Source of the DNA: Nocardia nova
GTDB lineage: Bacteria; Actinomycetota; Actinomycetes; Mycobacteriales; Mycobacteriaceae
Length of the DNA: 64,000 bases
Reading direction: 5' to 3'
Assembly (NCBI RefSeq): GCF_002933465.1
Contig: NZ_PSZE01000010.1
Span: 62,001-126,000, forward strand
Shown here piece after piece: positions 51,732-61,922 of the stretch. The notes beneath the pieces are model-generated. The model did not search any database. It was not told the origin of the DNA and saw nothing but the letters and a program-made list of their open reading frames with translations. The stretch's first letter is position 1. Each line of letters starts with the position of its first letter. Both the position numbers and the translations under genes were made by a program.

Positions 51732-53132
51732 GTGGCCATCACCGACATCAAGGCGTATTCGCATCTGACGGCTGCCGATATCGACACACTGGGGCAGGAA
51801 CTCGACACCATCCGCCGTACGGTCGAGCAATCGCTGGGTGAGCGCGACGCCGCCTACATCCGGCGCACCATCCGGACCCAGCGCACACTCGAGGCCGCGG
51901 GCCGGGCGGTCCTGCTCGCCGGCCGCAACAAATGGGCCTGGGTCGCCGGCACCGCGATGTTGTCGGTGGCCAAGATCATCGAGAACATGGAACTCGGGCA
52001 CAACATCAGCCACGGGCAATGGGACTGGATGAACGACCCGGAGATCCACTCCACCAGCTGGGAGTGGGACATGACCGGCACCTCCGGGCAGTGGAAACGG
52101 GCGCACAACTTCTCGCACCACACCTACACCAACATCGTCGGCATGGACGACGACGTGGGCTTCGGCATCCTGCGCATGACCCGCGACGAAGAGTGGAAGC
52201 CGATCAATCTCGCCCAGCCGGTGGCGAATCTGATCCTGGCCGCGCTCTTCGAATGGGGTATCGCCCTGCACGATCTGAAAATCGAGAAACTGCAGACCGG
52301 AGTTCCCCGCAGCGAACTGCTGTCCGAACCCAACCGGCAGTTCCTGCGGAAGGCCGGCCGCCAGGTCGCCAAGGACTTCGTGGTCTTTCCGCTGCTGAGT
52401 GGTCCGGGCTGGAAGGCGACACTGAAGGCCAACGCGACGGCCAACCTGATCCGCAATCTGTGGGCGTACGCGGTGATCTTCTGTGGGCATTTCCCGGACG
52501 GCGCCGAGAAATTCACCCAGGAGCAGTTCGCGGACGAATCCCGGGCGGAATGGTATCTGCGGCAGATGCTGGGCAGCGCCAACTTCCGGGCCGGGCCGGC
52601 GATGGCGTTCATGAGCGGCAATCTGTGCTACCAGATCGAGCACCATCTCTTTCCGGACATTCCGAGCAATCGGTATCCGCAGATCGCCGAGCAGGTCCGT
52701 CAGCTCTGCGACAAATACGACCTGCCGTACACCACGGGATCGCTGGGCAGACAATACGCGTTGGCGTTCCGCACGATTCACAAACTGGCGCTGCCCGATC
52801 GATTCCTCCGCCGTACCGCCGACGACGCCCCGGAGACGTCGTCGGAACGCAAATTCTCGCTGCTGACCCGTTCGTTGACGGCCGGTGCCGAGGAGCCACT
52901 GTTCGGTGTCGACCCGCTCACCGGGCGGCGGCAGGGATTGCGGTCGGCACTGGTCGAAGCCAAGGCCGCACTGCGCGAGAAGGCGCGGCAGGAAAAGGCG
53001 GCGCTGCGCGAAGCCAAGCTCGCTCTGCAGCAAAAAGCTCGGGCCGAGAAGCAGATACTCCGGCGCCGCGGACTGCGAGGACGCGCGACCGTTCGCGTCC
53101 GGTTGCGGCAAAAACGGAGGCGACTAACCTAA
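51732..53132 (+). CDS. acyl-CoA/fatty acid desaturase, DesA3-like, with long basic tail
   Basis: A 466-residue membrane di-iron desaturase that introduces a cis double bond (delta-9 in DesA3) into acyl chains. Histidine boxes are His90-x3-His94 (GHNISHGQWDW), His125-x3-His129-His130 (HNFSHHTYTN) and the late HQIEHH equivalent QIEHHLFPDIP. After the usual end it has a Lys/Ala/Arg-rich helical tail (EAKAALREKARQEKAALREA, then KLALQQKARAEKQILRRRG) not present in the next paralogue. GTG 51732 has AGGA close by. The reductase upstream is its electron source. Confidence 0.9.
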   Translation: MAITDIKAYSHLTAADIDTLGQELDTIRRTVEQSLGERDAAYIRRTIRTQRTLEAAGRAVLLAGRNKWAWVAGTAMLSVAKIIENMELGHNISHGQWDWMNDPEIHSTSWEWDMTGTSGQWKRAHNFSHHTYTNIVGMDDDVGFGILRMTRDEEWKPINLAQPVANLILAALFEWGIALHDLKIEKLQTGVPRSELLSEPNRQFLRKAGRQVAKDFVVFPLLSGPGWKATLKANATANLIRNLWAYAVIFCGHFPDGAEKFTQEQFADESRAEWYLRQMLGSANFRAGPAMAFMSGNLCYQIEHHLFPDIPSNRYPQIAEQVRQLCDKYDLPYTTGSLGRQYALAFRTIHKLALPDRFLRRTADDAPETSSERKFSLLTRSLTAGAEEPLFGVDPLTGRRQGLRSALVEAKAALREKARQEKAALREAKLALQQKARAEKQILRRRGLRGRATVRVRLRQKRRRLT

Positions 53133-53190
53133 GCCATGTCGGCTACGATCACAATGCGGTATACGCCACAGCTGTGATCGATCCAGAGAC

Positions 53191-53215
53191 AACCTACGGG
53201 ACCGTAACCTACGGT
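53191..53215. promoter_or_regulatory. direct repeat AACCTACGG x2 and ACCGT/ACGGT inverted repeat upstream of the second desaturase
   Basis: AACCTACGG occurs at 53191-53199 and 53206-53214 (15-base period), and ACCGT-AACCT-ACGGT forms an inverted repeat at 53201-53215. They lie 13-37 bases before the ATG at 53228, the right place for a lipid-responsive regulator. A second promoter for this desaturase is therefore likely. Confidence 0.55.
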
Positions 53216-53227
53216 AGTGTAACCAGC

Positions 53228-54484
53228 ATGGCGATCTCGGATGTCAAGGAATACGCCCACCTCACTCCAGAGGATGTGGAAGCGATCGGCGCGGAGCTGG
53301 ATGCGATCCGTCGCGAAATCGAGGCCTCCCGAGGCGAGAACGACGCCCGCTACATCCGTAACGTGATCCGTTTGCAGCGCGCCCTGGAAATCGGGGGTCG
53401 CGCCACGCTGTTCGCCAGTTTCCTACCGCCGGCCTGGCTGGCCGGCACGGCGATGTTGTCGGCCGCCAAGATCATCGAGAACATGGAGATCGGCCACAAC
53501 GTCATGCACGGCCAGTGGGACTGGATGAACGATCCGGAAATCCACTCCTCCAACTGGGAGTGGGACAACGCCGGGCCGTCGGAACACTGGAAGATCACGC
53601 ACAACTACCTGCACCACAAGTACACCAACGTGCTGGGTATGGATGACGACATCGGCTACGGCCTGCTGCGCGTGACGCGCGATCAGCGGTGGACGCCGTT
53701 CTATCTCGGACAGCCGATCTACAACCTGCTGCTGCAGATGTTCTTCGAATACGGTGTGGCCATCCAGCATTTGGAGCTGGGCAAGGTCGCGAAGAAGAAG
53801 TGGCCGGCCGATTCGCCGGAACGCCGGCAATTCGAGCAGGACCGCAAGGTCGTGCTGAAGAAGGTCGGCAAGCAGGCGGCCAAGGATTATCTGATCTTCC
53901 CGCTGCTGACCGGACCGGCCTTCCTGTCCACGCTGACGGCCAATATCACCGCCAATATCGTCCGCAATGTGTGGACCAACGCGGTGATCTTCTGCGGCCA
54001 CTTCCCCGACGGCGCGGAGAAGTTCACCAAGGGCGATGTGGACAACGAAACGCAGGGCGAGTGGTACCTGCGCCAGATGCTGGGCAGCGCCAATATCACC
54101 GGCGGCGCGGTCATGCATTTCATGACCGGCAACCTCTCCCATCAGATCGAGCACCACCTGTTCCCGGACCTGCCGAGCAACCGGCTGCGGGCCATCTCGG
54201 TGCGCGTGCGGGAATTGTGCGACAAATACGATCTGCCCTACACCAGCGGCTCGCTGCCGGTGCAGTATGCGAAATCGTGGCGCACCATCATCAAGCTGTC
54301 GGTGCCCAACAAATATTTGCGCCGTGGTACCGACGACGCTCCGGAGACCAAGTCCGAGCGCGCATTCGGCGGCATCGGCACGGTCGACCCGGTAACCGGG
54401 CGCCGGCGCGGATTGCGCACCGCGCTGAGGGAAGGCAAGCGCCGGGTGGCGGAACGTCGGCAGACGGTCGGCTCGGCCGCCTGA
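53228..54484 (+). CDS. desA3: second DesA3-like fatty acid desaturase
   Basis: A 418-residue paralogue of the preceding gene, alike over most of its length (for example KIIENMEIGHNVMHGQWDWM). Histidine boxes are His90/His94, His125/His129/His130 (HNYLHHKYTN) and QIEHHLFPDLP. Its length is close to M. tuberculosis DesA3 and it lacks the long tail of the first copy, so it is the better candidate for the orthologue. It has its own repeat-rich upstream region and is followed by a strong terminator. Two tandem copies may act at different temperatures or on different chains. Confidence 0.9.
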   Translation: MAISDVKEYAHLTPEDVEAIGAELDAIRREIEASRGENDARYIRNVIRLQRALEIGGRATLFASFLPPAWLAGTAMLSAAKIIENMEIGHNVMHGQWDWMNDPEIHSSNWEWDNAGPSEHWKITHNYLHHKYTNVLGMDDDIGYGLLRVTRDQRWTPFYLGQPIYNLLLQMFFEYGVAIQHLELGKVAKKKWPADSPERRQFEQDRKVVLKKVGKQAAKDYLIFPLLTGPAFLSTLTANITANIVRNVWTNAVIFCGHFPDGAEKFTKGDVDNETQGEWYLRQMLGSANITGGAVMHFMTGNLSHQIEHHLFPDLPSNRLRAISVRVRELCDKYDLPYTSGSLPVQYAKSWRTIIKLSVPNKYLRRGTDDAPETKSERAFGGIGTVDPVTGRRRGLRTALREGKRRVAERRQTVGSAA

Positions 54485-54499
54485 GCAATCACCGAACAG

Positions 54500-54536
54500 A
54501 AGGGGCTCTCCGGATTCGATCTCCGGGGAGCCCCTT
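54500..54536 (+). terminator. rho-independent terminator after the second desaturase
   Basis: AAGGGGCTC-T-CCGG (54500-54513) pairs with CCGG-G-GAGCCCCTT (54523-54536) with one G-U, around a 9-base loop, followed by TCGT. It lies 15 bases after the stop. Confidence 0.85.
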
Positions 54537-54572
54537 TCGTCTGCCGGCGTCCGGGCCTGATTGACTGAACCG

Positions 54573-55202
54573 GTGTCAACGCAAGAATCCAGCATCTACG
54601 ACGTGATCCGGCGGCGCCGCGATGTTCGTGCCGAATTCACCGGCGATCTCGTCGACGATGCGACCCTGCTCCGAATCCTCGACGCGGCCCATCGCGCACC
54701 CAGCGTCGGCAATTCGCAGCCGTGGGATTTCGTCGTCGTGCGTGACCCGGCGACATTGGCGCGCTTCGCCGCACACGTCGCCGAGAAGCGCATCGAATTC
54801 CGCGATTGCCTGCCACCGGAGCGGGCCCGCACTTTCGAGCCGATCAAGATCGAGGGCATCACCGAGAGCGGCACCGGGATAGTCGTCACCCACGACGACA
54901 GTCGCGGCGGACCGCAGATCCTCGGTCGCGCGACGGTTCCCGAAACCGGTTTGTACTCTACGGTTCTCGCGATCCAGAACCTATGGCTGGCCGCGACCGC
55001 CGAAGGGGTGGGCGTCGGCTGGGTGAGCTTCTACGACGCACCGTTGCTCACCGAATTGATCGAGCTGCCCGCCGGCATTCGTCCCGTCGCGTGGCTGTGC
55101 ATCGGCCCCGTGCACGAATTCCAGCACACGCCGGATCTGGAACGGTTCGGCTGGCGCGACCGGCGTCCCCTCGACGACGCGATCCACTGGGAGCGGTACT
55201 AG
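54573..55202 (+). CDS. bluB: 5,6-dimethylbenzimidazole synthase BluB
   Basis: A 209-residue nitroreductase-fold enzyme that breaks down FMNH2 to make the lower ligand of vitamin B12. It starts SIYDVIRRRRDVRAEFTGDL, with AAHRAPSVGNSQPWDFVVVR, GGPQILGRATVPETGLYSTV, AIQNLWLAATAEGVGVGWVS and PVAWLCIGPVHEF in BluB order. GTG 54573 is taken; TTG 54561 is another possibility and neither has a clear ribosome site. No other cobalamin gene and no cobalamin riboswitch is seen nearby. Confidence 0.87.
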   Translation: MSTQESSIYDVIRRRRDVRAEFTGDLVDDATLLRILDAAHRAPSVGNSQPWDFVVVRDPATLARFAAHVAEKRIEFRDCLPPERARTFEPIKIEGITESGTGIVVTHDDSRGGPQILGRATVPETGLYSTVLAIQNLWLAATAEGVGVGWVSFYDAPLLTELIELPAGIRPVAWLCIGPVHEFQHTPDLERFGWRDRRPLDDAIHWERY

Positions 55203-55261
55203 CGCCCCGCCTACACCCGTTCGAGGACGGCATCTGCGCCGTGGCCCTCCCGCGGCGCAGA

Positions 55262-55566
55262 TGCCCAGCAGCGCAGCGCTCTTCCCGCTGAGCGCCAGCT
55301 CGTTGGCCATGGTCGTCACCATGCCGGCACCGGTGGCGCCGAAGGGATTACTGGTGGAATCGCTGCCGCCGGCGACCATGATGTCGTATTCCCCGCGTTC
55401 GATGGCGGCCGCCGCCGCGGTCACGGCCTGCAGTCCGGAGGCGCACGCCCGGGGTCACCGTGTAGCCCTCGCAACTGTGGTCGAGGCCTCGATCCAGAGC
55501 GATCTCCCGCGCGACGTTGGGCGCCGCACTCGGCAGGATCACCCCGCCCCACACCATCGCCCGCAC
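55262..55566 (-). pseudogene. thiolase N-terminal fragment, frameshifted
   Basis: RAMVWGGVILPSAAPNVARE and IALDRGLDHSCEGYTVTPG, then after a frameshift near 55450 AVTAAAAAIERGEYDIMVAG and GGSDSTSN. This is the order around the active Cys of acetyl-CoA acyltransferases, whose CASGLQAV is broken at the shift. The catalytic C-terminal half is gone. It occupies the gap between bluB and hpf together with the hpf terminator. Nothing else is seen in 55203-55619. Confidence 0.7.
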
Positions 55567-55573
55567 CTGACGA

Positions 55574-55601
55574 ACGGCCGGGGCGTCTCGGCCCCGGCCG
55601 T
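55574..55601 (-). terminator. hairpin downstream of hpf
   Basis: ACGGCCGGGGC (55574-55584) and GCCCCGGCCGT (55591-55601) pair perfectly around a 6-base loop, 18 bases beyond the hpf stop. Confidence 0.8.
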
Positions 55602-55619
55602 CCAGCTCCCGAAAACTCG

Positions 55620-56354
55620 TTAGGTCAGCCTGATCAGCCCGTAGTCGAAGGCGTGGCGCCGATAGACCACCGACGGTCGGTCGGTCTCGCGGTCGTGGAA
55701 GAGGAAGAAATCGTGGCCGACGAGTTCCATCTGATACAGCGCGTCGTCCACCGACATCGGAGTGGCGGAATGGACCTTGGTGCGCACGATATGCCCCGGC
55801 CCGGCGTACTCGCTCGATTCGGTGTCGGCGCGGTCGGCCGACTCGAATCCGTCGGCGCCGGCGGGAAGGGTGTCCTCGGCCAGCGCGGCTGTCGCCTCGG
55901 CGACCGATACCGGTGTCTTCTCGCCGTAGTGCACCCGGCGGCGATCCTTGCTGCGCCGCAATCGGGCCTCGAGTTTGACCACCGCGGATTCCAGTGCGCC
56001 GTAGAAACTGTCGGCACAGGCTTCGGCCCGGACCACCGGGCCCTTGCCGCGCACGGTGATCTCGACACGTTGACAGTTCTTGCGCTGGCGGCGGTTTCGT
56101 TCATGGAACAGCTCGACATCGAAGAGGTATATCGACGGGTCGAACCGTTCGAGACGGGAGAGTCGGTCCGCGACGTGAATGCGGAAATGATCGGGTACCT
56201 CGACGTTACGTCCCTTGACCACGACGTCCGCATCGGGCGTCCGGGGCACATCCGAAATAGTCTGTTCGGCTCCGTTCAGTTCACCGGAACCCAACTGGGT
56301 GCCCGTACCGGTCGAGGGATCTGCTTCTTTCACTGAAGGTCGTGAAGTCGTCAC
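55620..56354 (-). CDS. hpf: long-form ribosome hibernation promoting factor
   Basis: A 244-residue HPF/RaiA protein that silences and pairs ribosomes. The N-terminal domain is DVVVKGRNVEVPDHFRIHVA with DRLSRLERFDPSIYLFDVEL and LRRSKDRRRVHYGEK. A linker leads to the C-terminal dimerisation domain VRTKVHSATPMSVDDALYQM, ELVGHDFFLFHDRETDRPSV and VYRRHAFDYGLIRLT. GTG 56354 has GGGAGG 5 bases upstream; longer frames lack similarity. About 40 extra residues precede the first domain. It lies between comF and a thiolase fragment. Its mycobacterial counterpart is the gene next to secA1. Confidence 0.92.
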   Translation of the reverse strand: MTTSRPSVKEADPSTGTGTQLGSGELNGAEQTISDVPRTPDADVVVKGRNVEVPDHFRIHVADRLSRLERFDPSIYLFDVELFHERNRRQRKNCQRVEITVRGKGPVVRAEACADSFYGALESAVVKLEARLRRSKDRRRVHYGEKTPVSVAEATAALAEDTLPAGADGFESADRADTESSEYAGPGHIVRTKVHSATPMSVDDALYQMELVGHDFFLFHDRETDRPSVVYRRHAFDYGLIRLT

Positions 56355-56616
56355 GCGTACCTCCCGGATCTGGCCGCACAACCGATTCATGTGCGGCGGG
56401 TTAGCAACCGCACCGAGCCGACCGGAGAGAGGTTGCGCGGGATTCGGAAAGGGCTTGCAACCTGCCACCCGTGGCCCGCCACTCATGCCGGAATGCTCGG
56501 TACGAAGTCGTCCGAGTAGCCACCTCCAAACTCTGGGTTCGGGTGTCAGATCGCTCTGTCAGCAACGCTATTACGCCAACGATCCGTCCGCCACTGTTCA
56601 CGCAAATTTCTCCCAC

Positions 56617-57261
56617 TCACGCGGCGCATGTCACCATCACGGCACGCACGTTCAGCCCGGCCAGCGCCAGAACCCGCACCGATTCGGCCGCGGTCGCGCC
56701 CGTGGTGAGAACATCGTCTACCAGCACGATGTCGGCAGCCGCGAGTGTCCGCAGGACCGACGTCGCGCCGATGCGGCCGACGATCCGGCCCGCCAGATTG
56801 TCCCGGCGCGCTCGCGCGCTCAGTCCGACGGAGTCCCGTACCTCACCGCGTGTCCACAGCACGGGTGCGAGATGGCAATCGGACAGCCAACCGGTCGCGA
56901 CGCGCGCCGTCCGCAGGACCGGATCGCCTCCACGGCGCCGGGCCGCGACCCGGCGGCTGGGCGCCGGAACCAGAATCAGCGGGCGGCCGGGAGCACGCAG
57001 CAGGCCGATACCGCGGGCCAGAGCCCGGCCCAGCGGTGCGATCAGATCCCGGCGGCCCGATTCCTTGGCCGCCACCACGGCGCGCCGCGCCGGACCCGCG
57101 TATCCACTCAACGCCCAGCACGGCACCCCCGGGTCGGTGCGCGGCCATACCCGCATCGGCTGCGCGCTCAGTGTCGCGGCACATTCCCCGCACCATCCGA
57201 TTCCGGCCGATCCACATCCCCCGCAGTACTGCGGCAGGACCAAATCCAGCAGCGTCCGCAT
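56617..57261 (-). CDS. comF: ComF-family phosphoribosyltransferase-like protein
   Basis: A 214-residue ComF homologue. An N-terminal zinc ribbon has Cys13, Cys16, Cys24 and Cys27 (YCGGCGSAGIGWCGEC). The PRT core has ALSGYAGPARRAVVAAKESG, LVPAPSRRVAARRRGGDPVL and the PRPP loop ADIVLVDDVLTTGATAAESV. In transformable bacteria ComF acts late in DNA uptake; in actinomycetes its role is not settled. The gene lies between lpqB and hpf with gaps over 140 bases on each side. The 260-base gap before hpf holds the hpf promoter and no further gene. Confidence 0.88.
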   Translation of the reverse strand: MRTLLDLVLPQYCGGCGSAGIGWCGECAATLSAQPMRVWPRTDPGVPCWALSGYAGPARRAVVAAKESGRRDLIAPLGRALARGIGLLRAPGRPLILVPAPSRRVAARRRGGDPVLRTARVATGWLSDCHLAPVLWTRGEVRDSVGLSARARRDNLAGRIVGRIGATSVLRTLAAADIVLVDDVLTTGATAAESVRVLALAGLNVRAVMVTCAA

Positions 57262-57408
57262 CGGCCCAGTCTGGCCGAGGCCACCGACAGGTAGCGCTCG
57301 CGCGGACCAACTGTGATGTTCAGGGAGGTTGGTCAGTCGGGCGACTGGTGGCCGTCCTCCGATTGCGGAGCGGGCTCGGTGGTGATTGTAGAAGTTAGTT
57401 TCGCCTGT

Positions 57409-59220
57409 TCAGTCCGGCAGAACCGGCACCGTGTTCGCACCGAGCCCCGGCGTCTCACGCCAAAACCGGTCCGCCGACGGTCCTGTCGACTGCAGTTGCA
57501 TTACCGCACGTGAATCGGCGGCGTACAGAATGCCGGGAGCGGCACTTACCACGCGGACAGGTGGAGTCAGGTTCTGACTGGACAGTGGCGTCAGCTCCGA
57601 ACCATCGATAAAGACCGACTCCACCGGGTTCACGTCTCCTTCTCGTGCCAGAACGAGGGAATCAGGAGTGGACCAGTCGATGGATACGGCCGTTGTGCTG
57701 AGATCGACCGCCACCGGCCTGGGCGAAACCAGTGCGTACTTGCCGTCCGGATGCTGAATCACGACCGCGAGGTAAACCTTGCCTCCGGCGATGATCGCCG
57801 CACGCGTTCCATCGCGGGAGATACTGAGGTCGGTGATCGGGAAACGGGGCACTGGGTCGGTGCTGTTCGCCTCTCCCGACGTCAGCGTCGACGTATCGAT
57901 GTCCTGCATCGATACGTTGCCGGTGCCGCGATCGTGCGCTACTCGGATTACCCGAGTTCCATCGACCACCGTCCACGCAGCCTCGCCATTGGAGGTCCAT
58001 GACGGCCGCGTGATGGTCTCACCCTGGACCACCGGGAATGTGGAAGCGCCGTCATAGCTGCCGATGATGAGGGTGCGCTTCGGGGAGGGTGCGGGCTCGC
58101 CGCTCTCGGCGACCGCGGCGATCAACTTTCCGTCCTCCGACAATCCGACCGACTGGAGATTTCGGGCGGCACCGAAGTATCCGGGCATACGGACGATTTG
58201 TCCCTTGGAGACATCCACGGCAACCAGCGAGCCGTCCCGCAACGCATGGAGGTTGGACCGATCTCCTGTGAGAGTTGTCGGGTTCATCGCACTTACGTCG
58301 TCCAATGACCAGCCCACGCCGGCGTACCGGTCGTCCAGCGGCTTGCCGTCGGCGAGTAACACGTAGGGGCCAGGGATATCCGCCCCTGCCAAGGTCAGTA
58401 CCACCTGGGCTGCCAGCATTTCCTTATCGTGCGCATCAAGAGCCGAGGCACCAGCGAAATCTATGCGTACCCCACCCAGGCCGACGCCGACGTTATCCGG
58501 TTCGCCGTTGGCTTTGGTGATACTTTCGCGCAGACTGACGGGAGGGGCGAGCATATTGCGCACGGCCGGCGACAGGGCCGACTGCGGGCCCGCGGCCAGC
58601 AGTCCCACCAGCCGCCGCGTCAGTTGATCCTTCGGGCTCGAGATCCAACGCAACTCGGGAACCATGGTGGTCCCGGCGCTGTTGGCGAAATAGAGCGGAT
58701 ACCGACGGTAGGACTTGTGGAACGCGGAGCTGTCCACTACCACGCCCGGTTCCACCTGGCTGATGCGCCACTCGTCGCCGACCTTGCTCATCTCGATTCT
58801 GGTCTCGTACGTATTGTCCTGGGCGCGGAAAGACCCGTCTGCGGCAAGCTCACCTAGTTTTCGCGCTCGAATGCGGTACGTCGCGGAGTCCTCCGACCTC
58901 GACTCCCGAAGGGTGTCGGGTTTATCGACGATGACGGTGCGGGCACTGTCGTCCCACCCCTCCGCGGCCCCCGGCGTCAGGTACTGCCGCGCCGTTCGAT
59001 GGTGGTCGGCCGGATCGGCAGTAGCGTCGAGGAAATCGTGCAGTAGCAGATCCGGGTCCCGCCCGGAGGTGGGCGGATGTGGGCCGGTCGACGTCGGCTG
59101 ACGGTTGAGCGTTCCCAATGCCTGCGGCGCCGAGGAATCCGGCAGATTGGCGCAGCCGGCGAGAACCAGCACGCAGCTGAACAGCGCGGCGAACAGCGTT
59201 GCCAGACGAGTGCGGTTCAT
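57409..59220 (-). CDS. lpqB: lipoprotein LpqB of the MtrAB system
   Basis: A 603-residue exported lipoprotein. The signal peptide ends in [14 protein letters not shown] with the lipobox Cys23. Then come a GerMN-like domain in the N-terminal half ([30 protein letters not shown] region) and a beta-propeller-like C-terminal half. In mycobacteria LpqB binds the sensor MtrB from outside and tunes its activity. The ATG overlaps the mtrB stop by 4 bases, so it is the third gene of the mtrA-mtrB-lpqB operon. Confidence 0.95.
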   Translation of the reverse strand: MNRTRLATLFAALFSCVLVLAGCANLPDSSAPQALGTLNRQPTSTGPHPPTSGRDPDLLLHDFLDATADPADHHRTARQYLTPGAAEGWDDSARTVIVDKPDTLRESRSEDSATYRIRARKLGELAADGSFRAQDNTYETRIEMSKVGDEWRISQVEPGVVVDSSAFHKSYRRYPLYFANSAGTTMVPELRWISSPKDQLTRRLVGLLAAGPQSALSPAVRNMLAPPVSLRESITKANGEPDNVGVGLGGVRIDFAGASALDAHDKEMLAAQVVLTLAGADIPGPYVLLADGKPLDDRYAGVGWSLDDVSAMNPTTLTGDRSNLHALRDGSLVAVDVSKGQIVRMPGYFGAARNLQSVGLSEDGKLIAAVAESGEPAPSPKRTLIIGSYDGASTFPVVQGETITRPSWTSNGEAAWTVVDGTRVIRVAHDRGTGNVSMQDIDTSTLTSGEANSTDPVPRFPITDLSISRDGTRAAIIAGGKVYLAVVIQHPDGKYALVSPRPVAVDLSTTAVSIDWSTPDSLVLAREGDVNPVESVFIDGSELTPLSSQNLTPPVRVVSAAPGILYAADSRAVMQLQSTGPSADRFWRETPGLGANTVPVLPD

Positions 59221-61169
59221 GGGTTGATGTCCTCTTTGTCGGCAAGTGCGGTGTCGTCCGAGCAGCCCGCGTTCTCACCCGCCGGCTTCGACGATGTCCG
59301 CTCGGCCGCCGGTTCACCGTGCGGCGATTCCGGAGCTTCCGGCGAGTCCGGAGCTTCCGGCGATCCCGAGGCGTCCCCGCCCGGCGGCGTCGTCCGCGCC
59401 GACGGCTCGGCATCGGCATCCGCTTCGACGGTACCGGCAACGCCCGCGTGACCGTCGGGCCCGTCCGCCTGTGCCTGGCTCGCGGCCGGGTCCGCCGAAT
59501 CGGCGAGCGCATCGCCCGCGGGTTCCGCGAGATCGTCCGCCTCCTCCGACCCGGCCGGCGGATCGGCCAGCCGCCGCTTGGGCGGTTCCAGCGACAGGGG
59601 GCTCGGTCCGAGTTTTCGTCCGCGCACCAGCGGCAGGGTGAGACGGAAGCTCGCGCCCACCCCGGGCTCGCCCCAGGCCTCGAGGCGACCGTCGTGCAGA
59701 TTCGCGTCCTCGACGCTGATCGACAGACCGAGGCCGGTACCGCCGGAACGCCGCATCCGCGAGGGATCCGACCGCCAGAAGCGATTGAAGACCAGCTTCT
59801 CCTCACCGGGCCGGAGTCCGACACCCTGATCGCGCACCACCATCGCGACGGCGTTGGCGTCGACGTCACCGCGCATGCGGATCAGGACCGGTTTGCCCTC
59901 ACTGTGGTCGATGGCGTTGGCCAGCAGATTGCGCAGCACGCGTTCGACGCGGCGCGGATCGACCTCCGCGACCAGCGGTTCCTCGGGCAGGTCTACCACC
60001 AGTTCGCAGCCGGATTCCTTGGCCAGATGCCGGACCGTGGAAACCGCCGCCCGCGCGCACATCCGCACATCCAGCGATTCGATCTGCAATTCGGCCACAC
60101 CCGCGTCGTGGCGGCTGATCTCGAGCAGATCGTTGAGCAGGCCCTCGAACCGGTCCAGCTCGGTCACCAGCAGTTCGGCACTGCGCGCCAGCGCCGGATC
60201 GAGTTCGTCGCTGGATCCATGGATGAGGTCGGCGGCCATGCGCACTGTGGTGAGCGGGGTTCGCAGTTCGTGGCTGACATCGGAGGTGAAGCGGCGTTGC
60301 AGATTGCCGAATTCCTCGAGCTGAGTGATCTGATTGGACAGACTTTCGGCCATCTCGTTGAACGACATGGCGAGTCTGGCCATATCGTCCTCACCCCGGA
60401 CCAGCATCCGCTCCTTGAGGCGGCCGTCGGCGAAACGTCCGGCGATCCGGGCGGCAGAGCGGATCGGCAACACCACCTGCCGGGCCACCAGCGCGGCGAT
60501 CGCGGCCAGCAACAGCAGCAGCACGATGCCGCCGATCAGCATGGTGCCGCGCATCAGGCTCAGGCTGCGCTGCTCGTTGTTGAGCGGGAAGATCAGATAG
60601 ACCTCGAGGGTCGGTATCTCCGAACTCGGGCTGCCGATGATCAGCGCCGGGCCGCGATATCCGTCCGGATCCGAGATCGTCGCGAACTGGTAGCTCACCT
60701 GGTTCTGCTGGACGAACCGGCGCAGCTCGGCCGGCACCTCCGTGATGGGCCCGGCGGTCACCTCCTGCTGGCCGTCGCCCACCATCGCCAGCGCGACATT
60801 GTAGGTTCCGGCGCCGCCGGTGGACGAACTGCTGCCCGTCGACAGTGCGCGCACGGCGTCCTGCAGCCGGACCGCCTGGGTGCTCGAATCGGAAACGCCC
60901 GTCAGCTGCGCCTCGACGGTATTGCGGGCACGACTCATCTCCTCAACGGCCGCATTGACTTTCGCGTCCAGGAGGCGGTCGGTGATCTGACTGGTCAGCA
61001 CCACACCGAGGATCGTGATGACGATCAGCGACAGGGTGAGCGTGGAGACCACCACGCGCAACTGCAGCGATCGCCGCCACGTGTGGCCCAGCGATTCTCC
61101 GACGGATTTGAACCAGGCCACCACAGCTGCCAGCAGCCGCTCGACGCGGCTTCTGGAGCCTGCGATCAC
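59217..61169 (-). CDS. mtrB: sensor histidine kinase MtrB
   Basis: A 650-residue membrane kinase. Two transmembrane segments ([14 protein letters not shown] near 55 and [20 protein letters not shown] near 210) frame an extracellular domain. A HAMP segment is followed by the H-box [21 protein letters not shown]-box [17 protein letters not shown]-boxes [20 protein letters not shown] and G-box [15 protein letters not shown]. Beyond the catalytic domain it has a long acidic Pro/Ala/Glu-rich tail of about 140 residues, longer than the core needs. GTG 61169 overlaps the mtrA stop. It phosphorylates MtrA in control of cell division and envelope genes. Confidence 0.95.
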   Translation of the reverse strand: MIAGSRSRVERLLAAVVAWFKSVGESLGHTWRRSLQLRVVVSTLTLSLIVITILGVVLTSQITDRLLDAKVNAAVEEMSRARNTVEAQLTGVSDSSTQAVRLQDAVRALSTGSSSSTGGAGTYNVALAMVGDGQQEVTAGPITEVPAELRRFVQQNQVSYQFATISDPDGYRGPALIIGSPSSEIPTLEVYLIFPLNNEQRSLSLMRGTMLIGGIVLLLLLAAIAALVARQVVLPIRSAARIAGRFADGRLKERMLVRGEDDMARLAMSFNEMAESLSNQITQLEEFGNLQRRFTSDVSHELRTPLTTVRMAADLIHGSSDELDPALARSAELLVTELDRFEGLLNDLLEISRHDAGVAELQIESLDVRMCARAAVSTVRHLAKESGCELVVDLPEEPLVAEVDPRRVERVLRNLLANAIDHSEGKPVLIRMRGDVDANAVAMVVRDQGVGLRPGEEKLVFNRFWRSDPSRMRRSGGTGLGLSISVEDANLHDGRLEAWGEPGVGASFRLTLPLVRGRKLGPSPLSLEPPKRRLADPPAGSEEADDLAEPAGDALADSADPAASQAQADGPDGHAGVAGTVEADADAEPSARTTPPGGDASGSPEAPDSPEAPESPHGEPAAERTSSKPAGENAGCSDDTALADKEDINP

Positions 61170-61843
61170 GGCGGTCCGGCCTTGTAGCCCACGCCACGAA
61201 CGGTCAGCACGATCTCAGGGTTCTCGGGATCCTTCTCGACCTTGGCCCGCAGTCGCTGCACATGCACGTTCACCAGGCGGGTGTCGGCCGCGTGCCGGTA
61301 ACCCCACACCTGCTCGAGCAGTACCTCACGGGTGAACACCTGCCGCGGTTTGCGTGCCAGTGCCACCAGCAGATCGAATTCGAGCGGAGTCAGCGATATC
61401 TGCTGCCCGCTGCGGGTCACCTTGTGGGCCGGTACGTCGATGACGATGTCCGCGATCGACAGGAGTTCGGCCGGCTCGTCGTCGGTACGGCGCAACCGTG
61501 CCCGCACCCGCGCGACCAGTTCCTTCGGCTTGAAGGGTTTGACGATGTAGTCGTCGGCACCCGATTCCAAGCCCAGGACGACGTCGACCGTGTCGGTCTT
61601 GGCCGTCAACATCACGATCGGCACACCGGAATCGGCGCGCAGCACCCGGCACACGTCGATACCGTTCATGCCCGGAAGCATGAGGTCGAGCAACACCAGA
61701 TCCGGGCGTAGCTCCCGGACCGCGGTGAGCGCCTGCGTGCCGTCGCCGACCACATGGGGGTCGAAACCCTCGCCGCGCAAGACGATCGTGAGCATCTCGG
61801 CGAGCGCCATATCGTCGTCGACGACCAGAATCTTCGGCTTCAT
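61166..61843 (-). CDS. mtrA: response regulator MtrA
   Basis: A 225-residue OmpR-family regulator. The receiver has the acidic pocket [10 protein letters not shown], phospho-acceptor Asp53 in [20 protein letters not shown] and [19 protein letters not shown]. The winged helix reads [20 protein letters not shown] and [20 protein letters not shown], with [23 protein letters not shown] 61843 is chosen because [11 protein letters not shown] is the conserved beginning; the longer frame adds no similarity. It controls replication- and cell-wall-related genes in relatives and is generally essential in mycobacteria. Confidence 0.96.
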   Translation of the reverse strand: MKPKILVVDDDMALAEMLTIVLRGEGFDPHVVGDGTQALTAVRELRPDLVLLDLMLPGMNGIDVCRVLRADSGVPIVMLTAKTDTVDVVLGLESGADDYIVKPFKPKELVARVRARLRRTDDEPAELLSIADIVIDVPAHKVTRSGQQISLTPLEFDLLVALARKPRQVFTREVLLEQVWGYRHAADTRLVNVHVQRLRAKVEKDPENPEIVLTVRGVGYKAGPP

Positions 61844-61922
61844 AATTACTATGTTGTCATCTCTCCGGCTCGGAACGGGCAACCACGCCAACACTGGTTA
61901 CATTACCGACGCACATGCCACC

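Noticed and set aside
54485..54572. A cobalamin riboswitch before bluB
   Set aside because: The gap is short and is occupied by the terminator of the desaturase gene; no conserved B12-box was found.
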